64,000 nt of DNA. Source: 13-2-20CM-66-19 sp036273735. Its GTDB lineage: Bacteria > Pseudomonadota > Gammaproteobacteria > Steroidobacterales > Steroidobacteraceae. Each line of letters starts with the position of its first letter. Within the stretch, counting starts at the first letter, position 1. Position numbers and translations under genes: made by a program. Shown one piece after another: positions 47,518 through 56,509 of the stretch. Location: contig DASUHA010000151.1 in the NCBI GenBank assembly GCA_036273735.1, positions 12,519-76,518 on the forward strand, in the 5' to 3' direction. Below the pieces are notes generated by a model, which was not told where the DNA came from, searched no databases, and saw only the letters and a program-made list of their open reading frames with translations.

Positions 47518-48846
47518 CTAATGAATGAACGGACCCCACGCGGGACTGCGCACCTCACCCTGCGTAGCCTTCAGGGAAAGGCCCGTGAGCCCATCGACGG
47601 AGATGGTCGCCAGGGTACCTTCTCGGCCCTGGCCCGGCCGCACCGCGTACATGATCGAGGCGCCGTTCGGCGCGAAGCTCGGTGAGGTGTCCAGCCGGCC
47701 GTGAGTCAGCACCCGGAAGTCTCCGGTGGCGAGGTTCTGCACGCCGATGCGGTAGCCACCGCTATCGTCGCGCGTCACCATCGTCAGGAGCTTGCCATCG
47801 GGTGAGAGATGCGGGTCGGCGTTGTATTCATCCGTGAACGTGATGCGCTCGGGGGGGCTGCCCGGGCGCGCCGCCATCCGGTAGATCTGCGGCTCACCGG
47901 CGCGGTCCGAGGTGAAATAGATGTACCGGCCGTCCGGCGACCAGACCGCCTCGGTGTTGATGGCCGGTGTGTCGGTGAGGCGCGTCAGGTTCTGGGTGCT
48001 GAGATCGAGAACATAAATCTGCGGGTGGCCGCTGTCGCCGCTCAGGGTCAGCACCAGCTTGCGGCTGTCGGGCGAGAAGGACGGCGCGCCGTTGATGCCG
48101 GCACGCATGGAGACCCGCGACCGTTCGCCGGTCAGCACGCGCTGCACGTACACGGCCGAGAGATGGTTCTCGAACGACACATAAGCGATCCACTGGCCAT
48201 CGGGCGACCATGCCGGTGACATGAGAGGAAACCGCGACTCGAGGATCAGGTGCTGATTGTAGCCGTCAGCATCGGCAATCACCAGTTGGAAGCGCTGATC
48301 GGCGCCCTGTCCCACGAGGGCAATGTAGGCAATGCGCGTCGCGAACGCGCCGCGGATGCCGGTGATCGCCTGGTAAATCGCATCACTCACGCGATGCGCG
48401 GCGTTGCGCAGCGCGGTGGCCGTGCCGACGAATCGCTGGCGGCTGATGCTCTGGCCGGTGAGAGTGTTGAGGAGGTTGAAATCCACTGCGAGCTGCCCGC
48501 CCGCGATCGGCGTCACCTGACCGACCACCATGTAGTCGCTCCCGGCCGCCTTCCAGTCCGCGAATTTCACATCCGCGGCCGTGGTGGGTTTCGCCGGCAT
48601 CCGCTCGCGCGCGAGCGCGGTAAAGCGCCCGCTACCGACGAGGTCGTGTTGGACGACATCAGCGACGTCGGTGTTGTCCGTCGGCGCCTCCGCAAAGGGC
48701 ACGATCGCGATGGGCACAGGGTTGGTCACCCCGGAGGTGATCTCGATCTTCAGTTGCGCCATCGCGGCGGGTGCCGCGAGGCAGGCGGTGGTCAGTACCG
48801 CCAGAAACGTGCGCAGAAAGGCCGCGGGTCTGGATGTCAGTTTCAT
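47518..48846 (-). CDS. tolB: Tol-Pal system beta-propeller protein TolB
   Basis: A 442-residue periplasmic protein: signal peptide ending APAAMAQ, an N-terminal domain (LKIEITSGVTNPVPIAIVPF), and a six-bladed propeller with repeated WSPDG/FSPDS/LSPDG blades. It binds Pal and links it to TolA. Sixteen bases after tolA; a 68-base gap separates it from pal. Confidence 0.96.
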   Translation of the reverse strand: MKLTSRPAAFLRTFLAVLTTACLAAPAAMAQLKIEITSGVTNPVPIAIVPFAEAPTDNTDVADVVQHDLVGSGRFTALARERMPAKPTTAADVKFADWKAAGSDYMVVGQVTPIAGGQLAVDFNLLNTLTGQSISRQRFVGTATALRNAAHRVSDAIYQAITGIRGAFATRIAYIALVGQGADQRFQLVIADADGYNQHLILESRFPLMSPAWSPDGQWIAYVSFENHLSAVYVQRVLTGERSRVSMRAGINGAPSFSPDSRKLVLTLSGDSGHPQIYVLDLSTQNLTRLTDTPAINTEAVWSPDGRYIYFTSDRAGEPQIYRMAARPGSPPERITFTDEYNADPHLSPDGKLLTMVTRDDSGGYRIGVQNLATGDFRVLTHGRLDTSPSFAPNGASIMYAVRPGQGREGTLATISVDGLTGLSLKATQGEVRSPAWGPFIH

Positions 48847-48862
48847 GAGTCTTGTTGCACGG

Positions 48863-49777
48863 TCAGTTGGTCGGCTTGAATTCGATGACGAGCTGCCGCT
48901 CGAAAAGCGAAGGATCGGGCGGCGGGGGCAGAGGCGAGGCGCGGTAGACGGCGGCCTCGATCGACTCGCGTACCGCCTCGTCGCCGTTACAGTCGCCTAT
49001 ACTCACCCCGGTAACCGCTCCCCCTGGCACCTGTGTAACGTTTAGAACGCAATCGAGTCCCTGCTGTGCCGTGGGCGGCCTGATCCAGGCATGCTGGATC
49101 CGAGCGGTGATCTGAGCCTGCCAGCTCGCCAGGGCGCCGCTCGCAGCCGAGGCGCGTTCCTCCTCCTTCAGGCTCTGCTGCAGGTCCTGTACGCGCGCCT
49201 GCCGTTCAGCCTCCGCCTCGCGCTCCTGCGCGAGCCGCTTCTGCTCGGCGAGCTTCTTGGCCGCGGCGAGCTTTTTCTCCTCGGCGAGCTTCTGCGCCTG
49301 CGCCTTTTTCTTGGCTTGCGCGAGCTTCTTCGCCTGGGCGATCTTGTCCGCCTCGGCCTGCTCGGCGGCGGCCTGGTCCGCCGCAGCCTGGGCCTTGCGC
49401 GCGGCTTCTTCGCGCTCCTGCCTCGCCTGCTGGCGCGCGAGGAGCTGCTGCTGAGCCTTGGCTTCGTGCTCGGCCTCCTGCTTGGCGGCCTGCTCGCGCA
49501 TCGCCACTTCGTCCGGAGTGGGCGGCGGCGGCCCTTCGGGCGGCGGCGGAGGCTGGGTCTCAGGCGCTGGCTTCGGCTTGGGTGCCGGTATCGAGGCGGT
49601 CCCCATGCCCTTCAGGGTACGCGCGTCCACGACGTTCGCATCGATGGGCAGGCTCGGCGCCGGCGCCGGATGGCGGAAATGCCACCAGCCCACGGCGAGC
49701 AGCGCGACCAGGCTGCCATGCAGCAGCACGGACATGCCGATCGACATCCAGCGGTCGCGTACGGATTCGGAGGGCAT
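48863..49777 (-). CDS. tolA: Cell-envelope integrity protein TolA
   Basis: A 304-residue protein with an N-terminal membrane helix (MSVLLHGSLVALLAVGWW), a Pro-rich linker and a long Ala/Lys/Gln/Glu-rich helix (about 90-210). The C-terminal TonB-like domain is YRASPLPPPPDPSLFERQLVIEFKP, with two Cys (LDCVLNV, IGDCNG). It spans the periplasm and transmits TolQR energy to Pal/TolB. Confidence 0.93.
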   Translation of the reverse strand: MPSESVRDRWMSIGMSVLLHGSLVALLAVGWWHFRHPAPAPSLPIDANVVDARTLKGMGTASIPAPKPKPAPETQPPPPPEGPPPPTPDEVAMREQAAKQEAEHEAKAQQQLLARQQARQEREEAARKAQAAADQAAAEQAEADKIAQAKKLAQAKKKAQAQKLAEEKKLAAAKKLAEQKRLAQEREAEAERQARVQDLQQSLKEEERASAASGALASWQAQITARIQHAWIRPPTAQQGLDCVLNVTQVPGGAVTGVSIGDCNGDEAVRESIEAAVYRASPLPPPPDPSLFERQLVIEFKPTN

Positions 49778-49792
49778 CGGATGGATGATCCG

Positions 49793-50242
49793 TCACCTTC
49801 CTGTGGACGACTGCGCGCGCGGCAGTGGGTCTGTGGCCATCCCGACCTTGCTCGCGCCCGCATGCTGCATGATCACCATGGCCTGCATCACGACGCCGTA
49901 GGAGACCGATTTATCCGCTTTGACCACCACGGCTCTTTCCGGCTCCTGCTGCAGAGCCGTCGTCACCTGCGCCAGGACGGCGTCGGAATCCACGGCTGCG
50001 TGCGGGTCGGAGGCGATATTGAGAAACAGTTGGCCCTGCGCATCGACCGACAGCACGATCGGATTTTTGGCATCTTTCGCCGGCAGAGGTTGCGCCGCAG
50101 CCTTCGGAAGATTGACCTTGACCCCCTGTGTGAGCAGCGGCGCCGTGATCATGAAGATGATCAGCAGCACGAGCATCACGTCGATATAGGGAACGACGTT
50201 GATCTCGCCCATCAGCCGTCGGCCGCGGGAAACTTGAGCCAT
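49793..50242 (-). CDS. tolR: Tol-Pal system protein TolR
   Basis: A 149-residue ExbD-family protein: INVVPYIDVMLVLLIIFMITAPLL forms the single membrane helix and includes Asp21, matching the proton-path Asp. The periplasmic domain follows (VVVKADKSVSYGVVMQAMVIMQHAGASKVGMAT). Nine bases after tolQ. Confidence 0.95.
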   Translation of the reverse strand: MAQVSRGRRLMGEINVVPYIDVMLVLLIIFMITAPLLTQGVKVNLPKAAAQPLPAKDAKNPIVLSVDAQGQLFLNIASDPHAAVDSDAVLAQVTTALQQEPERAVVVKADKSVSYGVVMQAMVIMQHAGASKVGMATDPLPRAQSSTGR

Positions 50243-50251
50243 GCGGACCTC

Positions 50252-51010
50252 CTAGCGGGCTCCGGCGGTGCCGGGCATCATGGCCGGCGGGACCGCCGCG
50301 CCTGGCGCTGCTGCGGCAGTCACCGGCGTTGCCGAGGCGCCGCGCGCCGCGTGCCGCTGCAGGATGGTGGAGAACTCCTCCATGAAGGCATCGAAGCGAA
50401 CCTCCAGGCGGCCCACCTGGTCCGCGAAGCGGTTATAGGCGACGACGGCCGGGATCGCCGCAAAGAGGCCGATCGCGGTCGTCACCAGGGCCTCCGAGAT
50501 GCCGGGCGCGACCGAGGCCAGGGTTGCCTGTTGCACATCGCCGAGCGAGGAGAACGCCGTCATGATGCCCCACACCGTGCCGAAGAGGCCGACGTAGGGA
50601 CTCGTGGAGCCGACAGTCGCGAGCGTCGCCAGGCTGTGCTCCAATCGATCGATCTCCTTCAGCTGCGCCACGCGCATGGCGCGTCGCGCGCCCTCGAGGA
50701 GCTGATCGGAGGAGACCGACCCCTGTTGGCGCTGGCGGGCGAACTCGCGAAAGCCGAACTCGAAAATGCTCGCCATGCCGGTCGCGCCGCCGTGCGACTC
50801 GATCGCCCGATAGAGCTGTGCGAGATCCCCGCCCGACCAGAAGTTGTTCTCGAACTGGTCCGCCTCGCGTATCGCGCGCCCGAGGAGCAGTCGCTTCCTG
50901 AAGATGATGGCCCATGAAGTGAGCGAGGCGAGCAGCAGCAGCCCCACCACGATCTGCACGGGGATGCTGGCCTCGACCACCAGGCGGATGATGGAGAGTT
51001 GTCCGTTCAT
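50252..51010 (-). CDS. tolQ: Tol-Pal system protein TolQ
   Basis: A 252-residue ExbB/MotA-family proton channel with three membrane helices (about 16-38, 135-160, 170-195). The signature is STSPYVGLFGTVWGIMTAF and ALVTTAIGLFAAIPAVVAYNRF. Twelve bases after ybgC. With TolR it powers TolA. The C-terminal Ala/Pro-rich tail is longer than usual. Confidence 0.95.
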   Translation of the reverse strand: MNGQLSIIRLVVEASIPVQIVVGLLLLASLTSWAIIFRKRLLLGRAIREADQFENNFWSGGDLAQLYRAIESHGGATGMASIFEFGFREFARQRQQGSVSSDQLLEGARRAMRVAQLKEIDRLEHSLATLATVGSTSPYVGLFGTVWGIMTAFSSLGDVQQATLASVAPGISEALVTTAIGLFAAIPAVVAYNRFADQVGRLEVRFDAFMEEFSTILQRHAARGASATPVTAAAAPGAAVPPAMMPGTAGAR

Positions 51011-51022
51011 GTCTGCAAGCGG

Positions 51023-51433
51023 TCAGGTCAACACGTTCATCAGGGACTCGGGCAGCTTTTTCGGCTTCAGCGTGTGCGCATCGACGCAGACGACCCTCAC
51101 CTCCGCGGTGAAGATCGGCGGCTCCTCTTCAGGGCCGTGGCCCCGAAAAATCGCCTGCTCGAACCGGATCGTGGCCACCCGATCGGGGTGTGGCACGCAG
51201 GTGATCGTGAGCTCATCGTCGAGCCGCGCCGGGCGGCGGTACTCGGCAGTGAGGCCGGCCACCGCGAATACGATACCGGGCTCCCGGGCGAGAATTTGCT
51301 GGGAGTAGCCGAGCGATCTCAGCCACTCCGTGCGGGCCCGCTCCAGGAAGCGCAGATAGTTCGCATAATAGACTATCCCACCTCCATCGGTATCTTCCCA
51401 GTATACACGGGCGGGCCAGGAGAAGACGCTCAC
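51023..51433 (-). CDS. ybgC: Tol-Pal-linked acyl-CoA thioesterase YbgC
   Basis: A 136-residue hotdog-fold thioesterase with the signature YWEDTDGGGIVYYANYLRFLERARTEWLRSLG (catalytic Asp) and IRFEQAIFRG. GTG start overlaps the ruvB stop by 4 bases, tying the tol genes to the ruv operon. It hydrolyses acyl-CoA and is associated with phospholipid synthesis enzymes in E. coli. Confidence 0.93.
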   Translation of the reverse strand: MSVFSWPARVYWEDTDGGGIVYYANYLRFLERARTEWLRSLGYSQQILAREPGIVFAVAGLTAEYRRPARLDDELTITCVPHPDRVATIRFEQAIFRGHGPEEEPPIFTAEVRVVCVDAHTLKPKKLPESLMNVLT

Positions 51434-52470
51434 CGCTCGTCCTCGAAAAGCGACAGCGGGGTCGCGGCGCGCTCCGGGGCCTTGAGGCCGAAGTGCAGAT
51501 AGGAGGCGCGGGTGACCATGCGCCCGCGCGCGGTCCGTACCAGAAACCCCTGTTGGATGAGGAAGGGCTCGATCACATCCTCGAGCGTCCCGCGCTCCTC
51601 ACCGATCGCGGCCGCAATGCTGTCGATGCCGACCGGGCCGCCGTCGAACTTCTCGATGATCGTCAGCAGGAGCTTGCGGTCGAGCGTGTCGAAGCCCTGC
51701 GGGTCGACCTCGAGCAGGTCGAGCGCGGCCCCCGCGACCGGCTCCGTGATGCGCCCGTCGGCCTTCACCTGCGCGTAATCGCGCACCCGGCGCAGCAGTC
51801 TGTTGGCGATCCGCGGCGTACCGCGGGAGCGCTGTGCGATGCGGCGCGCCCCCTGACCTTCCACGGGGACGGAGAGTATGGCTGCGGAGCGGACCACGAT
51901 GCGCTCCAGATCCTCCACGTCGTAAAACTCGAGGCGCTGCACGATGCCGAAGCGGTCGCGCAGCGGCGAGGTCAGAAGCCCCGCACGGGTCGTCGCGCCG
52001 ACGAGGGTGAAGGGTGGCAGATTGAGTTTGATGGAGCGCGCCGCCGGCCCCTCCCCGATCATGATGTCGAGCTGACAATCCTCCAGGGCCGGATAGAGGA
52101 CCTCCTCGACGACCGGTGAGAGGCGGTGGATCTCATCGACGAAGAGCACATCGCGCGGCTGCAGGTTGGTCAGGATGGCGGCGAGATCCCCGGGGCGCTC
52201 GAGCACGGGGCCTGAGGTCTGGCGCAGGCTCACGCCGAGCTCGGCGGCGATGATGTTGGCGAGCGTGGTCTTGCCGAGACCGGGTGGCCCGAAGATGAGC
52301 ACGTGATCGAGCGCCTCCGCCCGCTGGCGCGCGGCGCTGATGAAGATGTCGAGCTGCGCCTTCACTTTGGGCTGCCCGACGTACTCGGCGAGGCGCCGCG
52401 GCCGGATGGCTTTCTCGACAGCCTGATCCTCGCGTGTGGCTTCGGCGCCGATCGTTCTCTCTGCTTGCAA
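51430..52470 (-). CDS. ruvB: Holliday junction branch-migration helicase RuvB
   Basis: A 346-residue AAA+ ATPase: Walker A FGPPGLGKTTLANIIA, Walker B DVLFVDEIHRL, sensor 1 TLVGATTRAGLLTSPLRDRFG, and the C-terminal winged helix (GTLEDVIEPFLIQQGFLVRTARGR). Length matches the family. Seven bases after ruvA. Confidence 0.97.
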   Translation of the reverse strand: MQAERTIGAEATREDQAVEKAIRPRRLAEYVGQPKVKAQLDIFISAARQRAEALDHVLIFGPPGLGKTTLANIIAAELGVSLRQTSGPVLERPGDLAAILTNLQPRDVLFVDEIHRLSPVVEEVLYPALEDCQLDIMIGEGPAARSIKLNLPPFTLVGATTRAGLLTSPLRDRFGIVQRLEFYDVEDLERIVVRSAAILSVPVEGQGARRIAQRSRGTPRIANRLLRRVRDYAQVKADGRITEPVAGAALDLLEVDPQGFDTLDRKLLLTIIEKFDGGPVGIDSIAAAIGEERGTLEDVIEPFLIQQGFLVRTARGRMVTRASYLHFGLKAPERAATPLSLFEDER

Positions 52471-52477
52471 GATGGGT

Positions 52478-53065
52478 CTACTCCGGCGCCGCGCCCTTCA
52501 GGGCGCGGCGGATCAGCTCTTCGGTGGAATGTGTACCCGGACCCACCGCCTTCAGCAAGCGTGTCGCTTCTGCGGGCTTGTAGCCGAGGGCCACCAGCGC
52601 ACCGAAGGCCTCGGCCTCGGGACTCGCCCCCACGGGCACTGCGCTCGCAGCCGCCGGGCCGCCTGCCTCCAGGCGGTCGCGCATCTCGATGACCAGGCGC
52701 TCGGCGGTCTTGCGGCCGATGCCCGGCACCTTGATGAGCGCCGCCACATCGTGGCTCTGCACGCACCGCGCAAACGCCTCGACACTGATGCCCGAGAGCA
52801 GCGCCAGGGCGATCTTCGGGCCGACACCGGAGACTTTGATCAGACTGCGAAAGAGACGCCGCTCGTCCTCCGTGCCGAAGGCATAGAGCACGTGCGCGTC
52901 CTCACGGACCACGAGGTGCGTGAGGAGGCGCACCTCCTCTCCGACCGGCGGCAGATGAAAGAAGGTCGACATCGGCACCTCGAGCTCGTAGCCGAGGCCA
53001 CCGGCCTCCACGAGGAGCTGCGGTGGGATCTTCGCGACGATGCGCCCCCGTACCGATCCGATCAT
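52478..53065 (-). CDS. ruvA: Holliday junction DNA-binding protein RuvA
   Basis: A 195-residue RuvA: an OB-fold N-terminus (MIGSVRGRIVAKIPPQLLVEAGGLGYELEVP), helix-hairpin-helix pairs (LIKVSGVGPKIALALLSG and LIKVPGIGRKTAERLVIEMRDRL), and the flexible-linked C-terminal RuvB-binding domain. ATG overlaps the ruvC stop by 4 bases. Confidence 0.96.
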   Translation of the reverse strand: MIGSVRGRIVAKIPPQLLVEAGGLGYELEVPMSTFFHLPPVGEEVRLLTHLVVREDAHVLYAFGTEDERRLFRSLIKVSGVGPKIALALLSGISVEAFARCVQSHDVAALIKVPGIGRKTAERLVIEMRDRLEAGGPAAASAVPVGASPEAEAFGALVALGYKPAEATRLLKAVGPGTHSTEELIRRALKGAAPE

Positions 53066-53622
53066 CGCGACGGGGGCTGCATGACTTCAGACGACTCGGT
53101 ATGCCCGCGGGATGGTGCGGCCGCCTGCAGTGCAAGCTCCAGGAGGCGCCGCGAATGGGCATGACACACCGCGACGGCGAGCGCATCGGAGGCATCCGCC
53201 GTGACCCGTCCCTGTAATCCGAGGAGCGTGCGGATCATGTGGGCCACCTGCACCTTCTCCGCCGCCCCCGAGCCCACGAGCGCGAGTTTGATCGCGCGCG
53301 GCGCGTATTCGAACACGGGAAGACCCTTGGGCACGGCGCACAATGCGGCTCCCCTCGCCTGGCCGAGCTTGAGGGCGCTGTCGACGTTCCTGTTGACGAA
53401 CACCCGCTCGATGGCAACTTCTCCCGGGGCGTGGGCGGCGATGAGCTCGCGCAGCCCCTCGAAGATGACTCGCAGACGCTCCGCGAGAGTCTCCCCCGCC
53501 GCCGTCACCGTCACGCACCCGTGCGCGACGTGCACCCAGTCGGCGCCGCGACGCTCGATCACGCCATACCCCGTGCGCCGCGATCCGGGATCGAGGCCGA
53601 GGATTCGCAGGCTCGCGCCCAT
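53062..53622 (-). CDS. ruvC: Holliday junction resolvase RuvC
   Basis: A 186-residue nuclease with catalytic acids in ILGLDPGSRRTGYGVIE, VAIERVFVNRNVDSALKLGQARGAA and ADASDALAVAVCHAH. Start at the ATG at 53622; the longer frame to 53694 adds 24 residues unlike the family. Thirty-four bases after yebC; first gene of a compact ruvCAB-ybgC-tolQR run. Confidence 0.95.
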   Translation of the reverse strand: MGASLRILGLDPGSRRTGYGVIERRGADWVHVAHGCVTVTAAGETLAERLRVIFEGLRELIAAHAPGEVAIERVFVNRNVDSALKLGQARGAALCAVPKGLPVFEYAPRAIKLALVGSGAAEKVQVAHMIRTLLGLQGRVTADASDALAVAVCHAHSRRLLELALQAAAPSRGHTESSEVMQPPSR

Positions 53623-53656
53623 GGCGCAAGCCGGCTGCAGGCGCGCGGCGCCCGGA

Positions 53657-54310
53657 TCAAATGCGCGCCAGGACCTCGTGCGATATCTCGACATTCGAGT
53701 ATACGTTCCTCACATCATCCCGATCTTCCAGCGTCTCGAGGAGTCGCACCATGCGCTCCGCCGGCTCCCCGGAAAGCGGTGTCGTCAGAGAAGCACGCTC
53801 GGTCACCTCCGCGGCCGCTGGTACGAAGCCACAGTCCGTCAGAATCGCCCGCACGGCATCGAACTCGATCGGATCGGCGAGCACCTCGATCGACCTGTCG
53901 GAGTTGGGAACGACATCCTCGGCGCCGGCCTCGAGCGCCGCCCTCATGAGCCGGTCCTCATCGGTGCCTGGCGGAAAAGTCATCAGACCGACATGATTGA
54001 AGAGATAGCTCACCGAGCCCGTGGCGCCCAGGTGTCCTCCGTGCTCGCTGAAAGCGCGGCGCAGATCTGCCCGGGTGCGGTCGTGGTCTTCGGTGATGCA
54101 TTCGATCAGGACGGCGCCGCCGCCCGGGCCGTAACCCTCGTAACGGACGGGCACGAGGCTGGGCACGTCAGAGCGGTCGCGCAGCATGGCCCGCGCACGC
54201 GCCGCCTCGGCAGCGCGCCCCGTGACATGCTGGACATTCGCCCATTTGGTATGACTGGCCGTAACGTCTTCTCCGTCCTGAGGACGGAGACCCTCCGCCC
54301 ATGGGAACAC
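53657..54310 (-). CDS. yebC: YebC/PmpR-family protein with shortened first domain
   Basis: A YebC homologue of up to 217 residues, usually about 240-250. The N-terminal HTKWANVQH and the distal part (VRYEGYGPGGGAVLIECITEDHDRTRADLRRAFSEHGGHLGATGSVSYLF) are clear. The segment between them is about 38 residues instead of about 87, missing most of the first helical domain. The open frame starts with GTG at 54310; no strong start or ribosome site is visible. Located in the standard place upstream of ruvC. YebC proteins affect translation of proline-rich stretches or act as regulators. Confidence 0.82.
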   Translation of the reverse strand: MFPWAEGLRPQDGEDVTASHTKWANVQHVTGRAAEAARARAMLRDRSDVPSLVPVRYEGYGPGGGAVLIECITEDHDRTRADLRRAFSEHGGHLGATGSVSYLFNHVGLMTFPPGTDEDRLMRAALEAGAEDVVPNSDRSIEVLADPIEFDAVRAILTDCGFVPAAAEVTERASLTTPLSGEPAERMVRLLETLEDRDDVRNVYSNVEISHEVLARI

Positions 54311-54333
54311 AGAAATCCAGAATCAGGCTATCT

Positions 54334-54349
54334 CTGTGTATTTATACAG
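54334..54349. promoter_or_regulatory. LexA (SOS) box
   Basis: CTGTGTATTTATACAG matches the enterobacterial LexA core CTGTATATATATACAG at 14 of 16 positions with intact CTG/CAG ends. It overlaps a TTGACT -35 hexamer (minus strand, 54348-54353) upstream of yebC-ruvCAB, so the operon is probably SOS-inducible as ruvAB is in E. coli. It also lies about 110 bases upstream of the divergent relA. Confidence 0.75.
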
Positions 54350-54459
54350 TCAAGAGACAGAGCGGTATAGCTCGCTTCACGCCGAGAACCCGAAGGCTGC
54401 GCGTGCCAGAGGTGCGATGATAGCCGTAAAGGGAAGCGAGGCACAGTAATCGACAGACC

Positions 54460-56499
54460 ATGGAAACCCGGCAACTCTGCCCGCCCGATCTGATCGAGTC
54501 GATCGCCGCCACCCAGCGCAGCATCGAAGAGCTGAGCGCGCTCGCACCCGGAACGCTCAGCCTTGCGGCCGAGGCCGGCGAGGTGCTGGGCGCCCTCACG
54601 TCCGATGGAGCCCTCGCGAACGCCGTGCTGGTGAAGGCGGCGGTCGACCTTGCCGGACATTCGGGGTTGGATCCGCATCGCGCCGCCGAGCGCTTCGCCA
54701 CCGCCGCGGGGCGCTCGGCCGCCGATACGGCCGCCGCGCTTCTGAAGCTTGGCGAGCTCGGCCTGCCGAGCAACTGGTCTCCCACTCACGGACTCGATGG
54801 CCGCCAGGCCGAGACACTACGCAAGATGCTCCTTGCAGTCGTCAGCGACCCGCGCCTCATCCTTGCGCGTCTCGCCGAGCAACTGGTTGACCTTCGCCAT
54901 GCGAAGGACCTGCCCAACGACGTCGGGCTCGCCGAGCAGGAGCGTCGTGCCATCGAGGCGCGCGCCGTTTTCGCTCCGCTCGCCAACCGGCTCGGGGTCT
55001 GGCAACTCAAGTGGGAGCTCGAGGACCTGGCGTTCCGATACCTCGAGCCGGAGGAATACCGGCGGATCGCAGGCGCTCTCAACGAGCGCCGAGCCGACCG
55101 GGAGCAATATATCGAGGAGCTCTGCGTACGATTGCGTGCGCAGCTTCAGGGCTCCGGCATCGAGGCGGAGGTCTACGGACGGCCAAAGCACATGTACAGC
55201 ATCTACCGGAAGATGCAGCGTAAGCAGCTCGCCTTCGAGCAACTCTTCGACGTTCGCGCCGTACGCATCATCGTCGCGACGATCCGCGACTGCTACGCCG
55301 CTCTCGGCGTGGTCCATGGGCTCTGGACCTACATCCCGGGCGAGTTCGACGACTACATTGCCACACCCAAAGGCAACTTCTATCGCTCCATCCACACCGC
55401 GGTAATCGGACCCCAGAGCCAGAGTGTCGAGGTGCAGATCCGCACCCGCGAGATGCACGAGCACGCCGAGCTCGGCGTCGCCGCGCACTGGACCTACAAG
55501 GAGGGAGCGGCGCCCGATGCACAGTATCAGCGCAAGATCGAGTGGGTACGGCGGCTGCTCGAGCCGCAGACCGAGGATGGCCGCGCGCAGGCCGGACCCG
55601 AGGCCGACCGGGAGTTTCTCGAGCAGGTGCGCTCGGAGCTCTTCGAGGATTGCGTGTATGCGCTCACGCCGAAGGGGGAAGTGGTCGATCTGCCCCGCGG
55701 CGCCACGCCGCTCGATTTCGCCTACAACGTACATACCTCGCTCGGCCATCGCTGCCGGGGCGCGAAGGTGAATGGCCGGATCGTGCCTCTCACCTACACG
55801 CTCGCGAATGGTGAGATCGTCGAGATCATCACCGGCAAACAGGATGCACCGAGCCGGGACTGGCTCGCGCCCGAGCAGGGCTTTCTGGCCTCACCCCGCA
55901 ACAGAGCGAAGGTGCGCGCCTGGTTTCGCAAGCACGATGCCGATGTGGCTGACGGCCCCGGGCAGCCGCCCGAGGAAGTTCGGGTGAGTCCCGCACCGGA
56001 GCCGCCCCTGCCCTCGCCGCGCCCCACACGGCCCCCAGGGGGAGCCGGGAAATCCCCTGTCGAGGTCGAAGGTGTCGGTAATCTCCCGATCACGCTCGCC
56101 CGCTGCTGCGCGCCGCTGCCACCGCAGCCGATCACGGGCTATGTCACAGTAGGACGCGGCGTCACCATCCATCGCAGCAATTGCCCGGGTCTCGCCCGCA
56201 TGCGCGACGTCAAGCCCGAGCGAGTGCTGCAGGTTGAGTGGAGCTCCAGCGATGCGGCGGGCCTGACCGCGGAGATTGCGGTGACTGCATACGATCGCCG
56301 GGGGCTCGTACGGGATCTGACGGACGTGCTTGCCGTCGAGCGGTTGAGTATCGACGCCATGTCGACCACGACCGACCACGACGCTGGCACCGCGTATGTG
56401 CGCTTCACGGTAGCCGTGACCAATCTCGAGCAGCTTGCGCGCGTCCTGCATCGCCTGGGCGCCGTATCCAACGTCATCCAGGCGAGGCGAGCGCGGTAG
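54460..56499 (+). CDS. relA: (p)ppGpp synthetase RelA
   Basis: A 679-residue RelA. The N-terminal hydrolase-like domain lacks the catalytic His-Asp and is inactive (LAEQLVDLRHAKDLPND region). The synthetase domain includes GRPKHMYSIYRKM, FDVRAVRIIV and GEFDDYIATPKGNFYRSIHT, with EFDD at 295-298, the E-x-D-D form found in monofunctional RelA. TGS (CVYALTPKGEVVDLPRGATPLDFAYNVHTSLGHRC) and a C-terminal ACT domain (EIAVTAYDRRGLVRDLTDVLA) follow. It makes ppGpp on starved ribosomes. Ends 10 bases from the convergent lpdA. Confidence 0.94.
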   Translation: METRQLCPPDLIESIAATQRSIEELSALAPGTLSLAAEAGEVLGALTSDGALANAVLVKAAVDLAGHSGLDPHRAAERFATAAGRSAADTAAALLKLGELGLPSNWSPTHGLDGRQAETLRKMLLAVVSDPRLILARLAEQLVDLRHAKDLPNDVGLAEQERRAIEARAVFAPLANRLGVWQLKWELEDLAFRYLEPEEYRRIAGALNERRADREQYIEELCVRLRAQLQGSGIEAEVYGRPKHMYSIYRKMQRKQLAFEQLFDVRAVRIIVATIRDCYAALGVVHGLWTYIPGEFDDYIATPKGNFYRSIHTAVIGPQSQSVEVQIRTREMHEHAELGVAAHWTYKEGAAPDAQYQRKIEWVRRLLEPQTEDGRAQAGPEADREFLEQVRSELFEDCVYALTPKGEVVDLPRGATPLDFAYNVHTSLGHRCRGAKVNGRIVPLTYTLANGEIVEIITGKQDAPSRDWLAPEQGFLASPRNRAKVRAWFRKHDADVADGPGQPPEEVRVSPAPEPPLPSPRPTRPPGGAGKSPVEVEGVGNLPITLARCCAPLPPQPITGYVTVGRGVTIHRSNCPGLARMRDVKPERVLQVEWSSSDAAGLTAEIAVTAYDRRGLVRDLTDVLAVERLSIDAMSTTTDHDAGTAYVRFTVAVTNLEQLARVLHRLGAVSNVIQARRAR

Positions 56500-56509
56500 G
56501 CGCGGCCGG

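Noticed and set aside
49091..50917. 608-codon plus-strand open frame opposite tolA/tolR/tolQ
   Set aside because: Low-complexity shadow of TolA's Ala/Lys-rich helix and adjacent genes.
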